Below, one piece after another: positions 9,434 to 18,418 of a stretch of DNA of 64,000 nt (its first letter is position 1; every line of letters starts with the position of its first letter). The notes beneath the pieces are model-generated. The model worked only from the letters and a program-made list of their open reading frames with translations. It searched no databases and was not told the origin of the DNA. The DNA is from Closterium sp. Naga37s-1 (Eukaryota > Streptophyta > Zygnematophyceae > Desmidiales > Closteriaceae), in contig CANJKZ010000264.1 of assembly GCA_947471745.1 (NCBI GenBank), positions 1,642,501 to 1,706,500 on the forward strand. Direction: 5' to 3'. Position numbers and translations under genes: made by a program.

Positions 9434-10315
9434 AATGAAATTCAGAAAGGAAGGAATTCGCTTGAATCAAATTCACTCTATCCAGGTACAAACAGAGAAG
9501 GAATAAAAGGTTCTAGCTAGCAAGGACCATTGAAGAGTCACGAATTGGAGACCGCGTCCCTAGCGTCGTAAGCATACTAGCATTGACTCGGTAGCATATC
9601 GCCGTCGAACCGCATAGATACAAGATTCCAGCAAGTAAGGAATTCGCTTGATACAATTTGAGTATATCCAGAGTACAAACAAAGAAGAAATGAATAAGTA
9701 GAGCTAGCAGGGACCTTGGGAATCAACCTGGGAAGAACCAAGGATGATCCCAAATAATTCCAAGAAACAGAACCAACTTGGCTAGAAAAAACAGCAGGTG
9801 GTAGGTTAGTTAACAACCTCTGGTTCTCTTGATCCAACCTGGTATATCACCAACCAGGTTTAGGTTCTGAAAACACAACTTATTTCGTTCTAGTGCAACC
9901 AGACAAAAAGCTGGTTCCGCTGGTTTCCCCCGGCCGGTAGCATGAAGAAACAGTCAAAAACATCCAGCTCTCAACTAATTGTACCCCTACAGTTCCTCCC
10001 CTACTATACTATAGTTAACCAAACAAAACAGTACAACTTCGAACTGGATAGAACTGAATCTGTGTAATCAAATCAACCGAACTAAAAAGCTTCCATCTTA
10101 GGTTCCTTTGCGAGCTCGTCCTTTCTGCACGCACAGTTAATAGAGTGTACAATGTTGTGCCGAAGCGCACATTGCGCGAGTACTTGCAAATGCATAAAGT
10201 GAAAGTTGTGAAAGCAAACAAACACACGAACACATCATTCACACACAAATGCATTCGCATACCCATATTCGTACAATCACACGGCAGGATGTCGTGCAAA
10301 GTGAAATTGCACCCA
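9434..10315 (-). repeat. A0 LTR, second part, with internal duplication
   Basis: Resumes the A-family LTR exactly where it was broken at 3677. The segment with AGGAATTCGCTTGA and GGTACAAACA occurs twice (about 9440-9530 and 9610-9710), so about 180 bp around the presumed promoter was tandemly duplicated; other A LTRs have one copy. Homology ends at about 10315, a few bases short of the expected terminus, against satellite. Confidence 0.8.
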
Positions 10316-10316
10316 T

Positions 10317-11252
10317 CTACTTACCCATGTTGATGGTACTAACAGTAAGTGCGTTACTTACCCATATGGTTGGTACAAAGAGAAAGTGCGTTACTTACCC
10401 ATATGGTAAGAGTAAGTGCGTTACTTACCCATATGGTTGTTACTAAGTGTAAGTGTATTACCTACCCGTGCGGTTGGTACTAAAAGTAAATGTGTTACCT
10501 ACCCATATTGTTCGTACGAAGAGTAAGTGCGTTACATACCCATATGGTATGTACTAAGAGTAGTGTAAGTACGTTACTTAGTGTAAGTACGTTACTTACC
10601 CATGTGGTCAGTACTAAGAGTAAGTGTGTACTTACCCATGTGGTTGGTAGTTACAGTAAGTGTGTTACTTACCCATATGGTTGGTACGAAGAGTAGGTGT
10701 GTTACTTACCCATGTGGTTGGTACTAACATTAAGTGCGTTAATTACCCATATGCTTAATATGAAGAGTAAATGCATTACTTACCCACATAGTTGGTACAA
10801 TGAGTAAGTGCGTTACTTACCCATATGGTTGGTACCTAGAGTATGTTAATTACGTACCCATGCGGTTGGTACTAACAGTAAGTGCGTTAATTACCCATAC
10901 GGCTGGTACGAAGAGTAAGTGCGTTACTTACCCATATGGTCGATACAAAGATTAAGTGCTTTACTTACCTATATGGTCGGTACGAAGAGTACGTGTGTTA
11001 CTTACCCACATGGTTGGTACGAAGAGTAAGTGTTTTACTTACCCATATGGTTGGTACTAAGATTAAGTGTATTACTTACCCATGCGGTTGGTACTAACAG
11101 TATATGCGTTACTTATCTATATGGTTGGTACGAAGAGTAAGTGCGTTACTTACCCTTGTGGTTGGTACTAACAGTAAGTGGGTTACTTACCCATATGGTT
11201 GGTACTATGTGTAAGTGTATTACCTACCCACGTGGTTCGTACTAACAGTAAG
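10317..11252 (-). repeat. 37-bp satellite, array M2
   Basis: About 25 monomers in the orientation opposite to M1 and the right-hand array (reads TTACCCATATGGTTGGTAC on the plus strand). It ends inside a monomer at GTAAG, where B2 inserted; the array resumes at 23915. Confidence 0.92.
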
Positions 11253-11384
11253 TCTCAGAATGTTATAGTGCTTACATTTGTGTAGGCCATAGTGGGGTAG
11301 CTCATAAGGGGTACAATCCAATTAGGGTGAGTACTTGTACCAAACATTTTGATAGTTCATTCATTCTCGTTCATTCCTTTGACA
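11253..11384 (+). repeat. B2 5' LTR (132 bp)
   Basis: TCTCAGAATGTT (first TG changed to TC) to TTTGACA. It is followed by a mutated primer binding site, TGGTTTCGGAGCAGG (11385-11399), and by the GGGCCCACCA box at 11425-11434. Confidence 0.88.
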
Positions 11385-11479
11385 TGGTTTCGGAGCAGGT
11401 CCTTCGTTAGGGCTGATATTTTTAGGGCCCACCATAGCGCTGCCCCACTAGCCGCCTTGCTGGCTCACGGGCCGCCCTC

Positions 11480-12330
11480 TGTAGCCCTCGTGCCACACCT
11501 GCTGCCCCGCGCGCCGCCCTCTCGCGGCCCGCCCGTCGACCCTAGGCCCCGCGCGCCCGCCCCTTGCGGCCCGATCGTCGAGCCTAGGCCCCGCACGCCC
11601 GTCGACCCTAGGCCCCGGCCCACCCGTCAACCTTAGGCCCAGGCCCGCCCGTTGCCTCTGCTGACCCGCACGCCCGTCGACCCTAGGCCCCAGCCCGCCC
11701 GTCGACCCTAGGCCCGGCCCGCCCGTCGACATTAGGCCCCGCCCGCCCGTCGGCCCTAGGCCCCGGCCCGCCGGTCGACCCTAGGCCCAGGCCCACCCAT
11801 CGCCCCTGCTGCCCCGCGCGCCCGTCGACCCTAGGCCCCGGCCCGCCCATCGACCCTAGGCCCGGCCCGCCCGTCGATCCTAGGCCCGGCCCGTCCGTCG
11901 GCCCTAGGCCCCGGCCCGCCCGTCGCCCCTGCTGCCCCGCGCGCCCGCCCGTCGACCCTAGGCCCGGCCCGCCCGTCAACCCTAGGCCCGGCCCGCCCGT
12001 CGACATTAGGCCCAGCCCGCCCGTCGGCCCTAGGCCCCGGCCCGCCGGTCGACCCTAGGCCTAGGCCCGCCTGTCGCCCCTGCTGCCCCGCGCGCCCGTC
12101 GACCCTAGGCCCCGGCCCGCCCATCGACCCTAGGCCCGGCCCGCCCGTCGACCCTAGGCCCGGCCCGTCCGTCCACCCTAGGCCTGGCCCGCCCGTCGAC
12201 ATTAGGCCCCGGCCCGCCCGTCGCATCTGCTGCCTCGCGCGCCGCCCCTTTCGGCCCCCCCGTCGACCCCAGGCCCCGCGCGCCCTGCCTTGCGTCCCGC
12301 CCCTCGCCCCTGCAGCCTGCGGGCCGCCCT
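11480..12330 (+). repeat. B2 leader GC-rich minisatellite (about 24-bp unit)
   Basis: Tandem units built on CCGTCGACCCTAGGCCCGG, period about 24, with larger blocks separated by CGCCCCTGCTGCCCCGCG. It occupies the same place as the B1 leader array but has a different unit; the CCTAG core is shared. Antisense open frames rich in GRAGPRVDG are the repeat read backwards. From 12330 to 12569 there is non-periodic GC-rich leader. Confidence 0.88.
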
Positions 12331-12569
12331 TGCAGCCACGCGCGCCGCCCCTGGTGGCCCTCTAGTTGCCCTTGCTGCCCTGCTAGCCGCCCCATGAAGC
12401 CCTCTCGCAGCCACTGCAGCCCCTAGGTCAGCCGGCCGCCCCTAGACCCCCGAGCTCCCCCTCTTGCAGCCTCTGCACCGCCTCTTGCAGCCCGCTTGCC
12501 GCCCCTTGTTGCTGCCTGCCCTGTTCCCTGCGCTGCCCGGCTTCTGCCTGCCCTGAGTGCTGCGCCTCT

Positions 12570-13580
12570 ATGGCTTCTCTCCGCGTTCTCGCGTTCGATC
12601 ATGAGGGCCGCCCGATCCAGTTTGACTCGTGGCTCGATGACCTGCAGCTGTACCTACTGAGCGACTCTAGAGACAGCGTTTCGTTGTTTGACCACACGTC
12701 TGGCACATCTCCCGCCCATCCCGCCAAAGCTGACAGTGCGACTCGCTCACAGTGGCTTACTCGTGACGCTGCTGCTTGCTTAGCCATTCGCAACCACCTG
12801 CCGTTAGCCGAATGCGCTCACTTCGGACAGCACAGGACAGCACAGACACTGTACGACGCTGTAGTCGCCCGTTACTCCTCGCCTGCCACTGCTGCTCTAG
12901 GCCGTCTTCTACTGCCCTACATGTTTCCCGAGCTGTCCCCCTTTGTCACGGTAGAGAACCTGGTTACCCACCTCCGCACTAGCGATGCTCGCTACCGCGT
13001 TGCCGTCCCAGCAGAGTTCCTTAACAGGAACCAGCCTCCGATGTTCATCACTCTGTACTTTTTAGTCACCCGCCTCCTTGACTCTCTTCGCTCTGTCAGG
13101 GACCACTTTCTCGCACTTGGCCCCAGAGTCCTCACTGTTGACCTACTCGAGCAGCACCTCCTTGCAGCTAAGACTAGTGTAGTCGCTGTAGGTGATGCTC
13201 GTGGCACTCCTCGCACGCCCTTCTTTGAGGGGTGTTCCCCCTCCCCCCTTGCCCCCTCCTACGCCTCTGCTGCTGCTGTTGACGTCCTTGGTGCTGAGTA
13301 TGTCGGGGCTGCTTCTGCTAGTGGGAAGAGCCACAGCAGCAAGGGCAAAAGTGGCAGGGGTGGGGGCGGTGGCAGCGGGGGTGGTGGTGGGGGCAGCAGT
13401 GGTGGTGGTGGAGGCAGTAGAGGTGGTGGCGGTAGTGGGAGTGGTGGCAGGAGTGGGGGCTTTGGTGGAGGCTGTGGTGGCAGCGATGGGGGTGGTGGTA
13501 GTGGCGGCAGTGGGAGTAGTGGCGGTCAGGCAGGAGCTACTCAGGATGGAGGTTCTGGAGGTGGCCAGCGGCAGCAATAG
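12570..13580 (+). pseudogene. B2 gag, ends in glycine-rich region
   Basis: 336 codons from the ATG at 12570 (MASLRVLAFDHEG). The first ~215 residues align with B5 gag and include LYDAVVARYSSPA. A Ser/Gly-rich tract (about residues 250-335) resembles RNA-binding GAR-type segments. A TAG at about 13578 stops the frame just before QQLCEWF and the CX3HX4C motif, which continue in frame. Gag forms the particle and binds element RNA; this copy could give only a truncated capsid protein. Confidence 0.82.
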
Positions 13581-15219
13581 CAACGTCGGAGCAAGACCCT
13601 GTCGGCCCAGCAGCTTTGTGAGTGGTTTTCTCAGCGTGGGGCGTCTTGGGGTAGTGGTAGCTACCTGTATGTCATTCGCACGGGTGACCGTGCTGGCCAG
13701 ACATGCGGGAAGCCTCACACTGAGCACCGCTGCTTCTCCCGCCTCGACGACGCTTCGCGCGCAGAGTTTGGTGACGAGGCCGAGCGCCCCCGCTAGGCAG
13801 AGCTGCTTAGGTCTGGAGTTGCTATCTTTGACCTAGACTATGATGCTATACTTGCTGCTATGTATGCCTTGTCAGTTAGTGCTGAGGGTGACTGTTACCT
13901 GTGTGTGCCGCCTGACCCAGGTATAGAGGCTGCTGCTCTAGGTGCTAGTGAGTCTGCTCTCCCTGGTACTGCGCCTGATGAGGCCTTGCACACCTTTACA
14001 CTTGACTCAATTGCCTCACGCTGTTTCTTTCGTGACAGCACCACCCTCACTCCTCTCTCTGCATCTGTACTAGTCAGACTGACTGACCCCTCAGGGGGCC
14101 CAATCCTTGCCTGTTCCTCCAGTGTTTTCTTGTGTCCGGTGGTTCGGTCCAGCTCACTGTCAGGTCTTCACCTCCGCTCGTTCTCTACAAACTTGGTGAG
14201 TACAGCTGCCCTCCAGGATGCGATGGTCACTACCACCACTCCCCGGGGTCAGAGTGTGTCGATCTACACGTGTACACGGACGGGCCGTCACCTGGCCACG
14301 TTCACTCGTCACCCAGGGTCGAGTCTGTACACCCTGGCTACCGAGCCTCTTCAGGTAGCTACGTCTGCCCAGGTGTCCGCATCAGGTCCGGTAGCACCCG
14401 CTTGCTCGTGTCGCCTCCTGTCGCACTAGACTCTCCTGTAGCACCACCGCCTTGGTCACCCCTCCCTGCCACGCCTTAGTGGCAAGCACTCCCGCCTCCT
14501 TGTCTCTGGTCTTCCAAGGTCTCTGCCTCCTCTCCCGCCCTTGCCTGCCCCGCCCTGCCTTCGTTGCGTCGAGGGGGGGCAGTGCGCCGCTCCTCACTCC
14601 TCGTTTCCCCTGACGACTGCTCCCCTCCAGACTCTACACATGGATGTGTGGGGCCTAGCCGGCGTCAGTGGACAGGGCCGCCTGCGCTACTTTCTGCTGG
14701 TTGTTGACGACTACACGCGCTACACCACGGTCCTACTCTTGCGCACCAAGGGTGAGGTCCCTGATCTTTTGATCCCTTAGATCCGCACAGTCTGTCTCCA
14801 ACTCCGCGAACGGTTCCGCCAGGACCTTCGTGTCCTGCGTCTGCACTCTGACAGAGGTGGTGAGTTCTCCTCCGACCTCTTGCGGGACTTTAGTCGTGGG
14901 GAGGGCATTCTCCAGTCGTTCACGCTTCCGGCCTCCCCTCAGCAAAATGGGATTGCTGAGCACTGCATTGGCTTAGTCATGGAGGTCGCTCGTACCTCCA
15001 TGATCCATGCGGCTGCTCCCCATTTTCTGTGGCCTCGTCTCTCCTTGCCAGAGACCTCGCCGACACTGCGTTGGACGAAGGAGGTCGGCGATGTGTCGGT
15101 GTTCTGGGTCTCGGGCTCTTGTGCCTTTGTTCGCGATACGTTCACGGACAAGCTCTCTGCCCGCGCTATTCCCTGCATCTTCCTGGGCTTTCCCCCTGAC
15201 GCGCCTGGCTGACAGTTCT
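13581..15219 (+). pseudogene. B2 nucleocapsid, protease and integrase remnant
   Basis: Homology runs on with repeated stops. It includes the knuckle CGKPHTEHRC (from 13704), a protease site reading LDSIAS instead of LDSGAS, the HHRLGHP zinc region, LHMDVWG, SDRGGEF and PQQNGIAEH. Trp positions in relatives read TAG at 13794-13796, 14439-14441 and 14778-14780, and TGA at 15210-15212. About 60 bases of integrase are missing after PHFLW. The element is cut at 15219 by Bx. Confidence 0.8.
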
Positions 15220-15350
15220 TGTCAAAATAATGAACGAGAATGAATGAACTAGCAAAGAGTTGGGTACAAGTACTAACCCTAATTGGGTTGTACCCCTTAT
15301 GGGCTACTTCACTATAACCTACACAAAGTAAGCAATATAACATTCTGACA
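15220..15350 (-). repeat. Bx 3' LTR (131 bp)
   Basis: On the plus strand it starts TGTCAAAATAATGAACG and ends CATTCTGACA, the reverse complement of the B1/B2 type LTR. The 5 bases before it are GTTCT; the partner copy of this duplication has been lost. Confidence 0.85.
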
Positions 15351-15813
15351 CACCCCTATAGGCAAAGTGGGGGAGAACAAGCGGTCACAAGACCAGTCAA
15401 GAAAAGCAAAGCAAGCTCAGGGTGGATCACAAAGTCACCACACAGTCCGAGCACAAGCAAAGGGCCACAAGGCCAGTTCACATGCAAAGTTATATAAAAA
15501 AGAACAAACAATACAGTGATCATACCCTAGCAAGTGTAATCACGCAAGTGTATATATCGATCACAGTACAAGCAAAGTCAAGCAGTGAGCAAGTGAGGCA
15601 AAGTAGGCACAAGGCCTAACACAGTAGAGAAGCGCTGATGATCACCAGGCGGAAGTGACTTGGTGAATATATCAGCAGTGTTGGCCCTAGTGGCCACGTA
15701 CGCAAGACGAAGCTGGCAACGCTGCTGCAACTCGAGATCAAGTAAGTATCACAGAGCGATGTGCTTCGTTGTGTGCTCTAGTCTGTGCTCCCGACACAAG
15801 GCAATCATGGCCT
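15220..15813 (-). mobile_element. Bx: 3' end of a minus-strand family B element inside B2
   Basis: Reading on the minus strand: the end of RNase H (ANTADIFTKSL-like, with stops), the conserved 3' untranslated region, a polypurine tract near 15351-15375, and a 131-bp 3' LTR. It begins exactly where B2 breaks. Its upstream part is interrupted at 15813 by B3 and is not found on the other side, so it was lost in a later deletion. Confidence 0.82.
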
Positions 15814-15943
15814 TGTCAAACTTATATGCTATAGTCTGTTTAGGCTGTAGTGGGGTAGTTCTTACAGGGTACAACACTTTTAGGTTTCCTATATGTACCC
15901 ACCTGCTTTCTAGTTCAGTCATTCATTCGCTCACATTCTAACA
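15814..15943 (+). repeat. B3 5' LTR (130 bp) and primer site
   Basis: TGTCAAACTTATATGC to CATTCTAACA. TGGTATTCTAAGCAGG follows (15944-15959), a decayed form of the initiator tRNA-Met complement. GGGCCCACCA is at 15987-15996. Confidence 0.82.
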
Positions 15944-16039
15944 TGGTATTCTAAGCAGGTTCCCTAGTGGGAACATTTTTATTTTAGGGCCCACCACGAT
16001 TTTTTTTTTACTGCCCTGCCCGAAGCGCGCATCGCGCCC

Positions 16040-16890
16040 TGGCCAGTCGCGGCCCCTAGCCCTTGTGGCCCCTAGCCTATCGCGGCCCCTAGCCCGTCGC
16101 GGCCCATAGCCCGTCGCGGCCCCTTGCCCGTCGCGGACCCTAGCCCGTCGCGGCCCCTAGCCCGTCGCGGCCCCTTGCCTGTCGCGGCCCCTAGCCTGTC
16201 GCGGTCCCTAGCCCATCGCGGCCCCTAGCCCGTCGCGGCCCCTTGCTCGTCGCGGCCCCTAGCCCGTCGCGGCCCCTAGCCCGTCGCGGCCCCTAGCCTG
16301 TCGCGGCCCCTAGCCCGTCGCGGCCCCTAGCCCGTCGTGGCCCCTAGCCCGTCGCGGCCCCTAGCCTGTCGCGGCCCCTAGCCCGTTGCGGCCCCTACTG
16401 CCGACGCAGCCCCTACTGCCGTCGCGGCCCTAGCCCGTCGTGGCCCTTGCTGCTGGCGCGGCCCCCTGCTGACGCTGCCCCTACTGACGCGGCCCCCTGC
16501 AGTCGCGGCCCCTGCTGACGCGGCCCCTCCCCCTGCTGGCGCGGCCCCACTGCTGACGTGGCCCCTGCTGACGCGGGCCCCTGCTGACGCGGCCCCCTGC
16601 TGACGCGGCCCCTTGTTGGCGCGGCCCCTGCTGGCGCGACCCCTGCTGACGGGGCCCCCTGCTGGCGTGGCCCCCCCTGCTGGCGATGCCCCTGCTGTCG
16701 CGCCCCCCCTGCTGAAGCGGCCCTCTGCTAGCGCGCCCCCTGCTGGTAAGCACCCGCGCCGCCCAGCCGAGCCGCGCCGCCCAGCCGAGCCGCGCCGCCC
16801 AGCCGAGCCGCGCTGCCCAACCGAGCTGCGCCGCCCACTGAGCCGCACCGCCCTACCGAGCCGCGCCGCCCCACTGAGCCGCACTGCCCT
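16040..16890 (+). repeat. B3 leader GC-rich repeats (17-bp, then 15- and 18-bp units)
   Basis: From about 16040 to 16400 the 17-bp unit GTCGCGGCCCCTAGCCC recurs about 20 times. It grades into CTGCTGACGCGGCCC-type units (about 16440-16740) and then CAGCCGAGCCGCGCCGCC units (about 16760-16870). A GCTACT-rich run follows (16910-16952) up to the gag ATG. The position matches the B1 and B2 leader arrays; the units differ. Confidence 0.88.
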
Positions 16891-16954
16891 GCACTGCCCC
16901 ACTACCTCTGCTGCTACTGCTGCTACTGCTGCTACTACTGCTCCTACTGCTGCT

Positions 16955-18217
16955 ATGGCTAGCCCTACTATTCTCACCTTTGATGCTGAGGGACGTGCAG
17001 TTGACTTTGACGTGTGGGTTGACGACCTGCAGCTTTTTCTTCAGTGTGGTTCTAGGGATGGGGTATCCCTTTTCGATCACACGTCCGGTGTTTCTAATGC
17101 TCCTGCTGCCACTGCTGACTGTACGGTTCGCTCGCAGTGGACCACTCGTGACGCTGTTGCTCCTCTTGCTGTTCGTAGTCACCTGCCGCCTGCTGAGCGC
17201 GCGCATTTTGGCCAGTACAAGACTGCTCAGTCTTTGTACGACGCTGTAGTTGCGCGCTACTCCTCCCCTGCCACTGCTGCCCTCAGCCGCCTCATGCTGC
17301 CGTACCTTTTCCCTGACCTTGCCGCCTTTGCCACAGTCGCTGACCTAGTTGCTCACCTCCGCACTAGTGACGCCCGCTACCGCGCTGCCCTTCCCACTGA
17401 ATTCTGTGCCAAGAACCCCCCCTCCCATTTACCCTCTACTACCTAGTCACCCGCCTCCCTGACTCCCTTTCTTCAGTCAGGGACCACTTTCTCTCCCTTT
17501 GCCCCACCGAGCTGACTGTCGACCTGCTAGAGGAGCGCCTTGCTGCAGCTGAGAATAGTATCTTAGCTGTAGGTGCTTCTCGCGGCGACCGTCGCACCCC
17601 TTTCTTTGAGGGGTGTTCCCCTGTCCCCCTTCTCCCCTCTGTTGCTTCTGCTGCTGCTGTCGACCTCGTTGGCACTGAGGAGGTCGGAGCTGCGTCTGCC
17701 CCTAGTGGGAGACGCCGCAACAGCAAGGAAAAGCGGAGCAAGGGTGGTGGAGGAGGTGGAGGAGGTGGAGGAGGTGGAGGGGGTGGCGGTGGAGGTGGGG
17801 GTGGTACCGGGAGTGGGGGCTTCAGTGGAGGCAGCGGCGGGGGTGGTGGAGGCAGCGGCAGCGGTGGTGGAGGTGGCGGCGGCGGTGGTGCTGGTCGAGG
17901 TGCAGCCGCGCAGTGTGGAGGCTTTGGTGGTAGCCAGCGCCAGCAGCAGCTGCGCTCCCGTGAGACCCCGTCGGCCTAGCAGCTTCGTGAGTGGTACGCT
18001 GGGCGTGGGAGGTCTGGGGGTGCTGGTCCCTGCACTTACGTTCTTCGTACCGGCAGTCGTCGTCGAGAGGCGTGTGGGCTGCCACACACTACGCAGCGCT
18101 GCTTCGGTCACTTAACTGACGCCTGGCGTGCCCAGTTTCCTGACGCTGTTGAGCTCCCTCGCTGGCATGATCTGCTTCTGCAGAATGTGCCTATCTTTGA
18201 TCTTGATTTCGATGCTA
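16955..18217 (+). pseudogene. B3 gag and nucleocapsid, frameshifted
   Basis: ATG at 16955 (MASPTILTFDAEG). Gag is open for 163 codons, then a frame change in a C-run near 17418 gives a TAG (17444-17446). Homology continues in another frame: the FFEGCSPVP segment, a very long Gly tract (about 17745-17890) and the knuckle CGLPHTTQRC (18071-18100), with a TAG near 17978. The coding homology breaks at 18217 where a foreign ~195-bp segment begins. Confidence 0.8.
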
Positions 18218-18412
18218 CACTGAACGAAATAATTCTCCACATGTTCATGTTTCAAGACATGAACGGGCATTAGTGGCCATGGTGATTAAGCCTTAATAAC
18301 AGGACCACATGAGGTTAAAGCCCGAAGGGTTGTACATCTAAACACGCTGCATGTTGGGCATAAACTCGGTTAAACAATCAGCGAATATTGTTTGTACATC
18401 TAAACACGCCTT
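18218..18412. other. About 195-bp unrelated AT-rich insertion in B3
   Basis: Relatives B2 and B5 pass directly from FDLDxDA to the MYAL segment, but B3 has about 195 extra bases with no similarity to other sequence here. Visible structure: a perfect 8-bp stem GTTCATGT...ACATGAAC (18243-18264, 6-base loop), a 13-bp palindrome ATTAAGCCTTAAT (18285-18297), and two copies of TTGTACATCTAAACACGC near its right half. No clear target duplication. It could be a small non-autonomous element or captured filler DNA. Confidence 0.6.
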
Positions 18413-18418
18413 GCTGGC

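Noticed and set aside
15944-15959. tRNA gene at the B3 primer binding site
   Set aside because: Only the short primer-complementary segment is present; no cloverleaf can be drawn.
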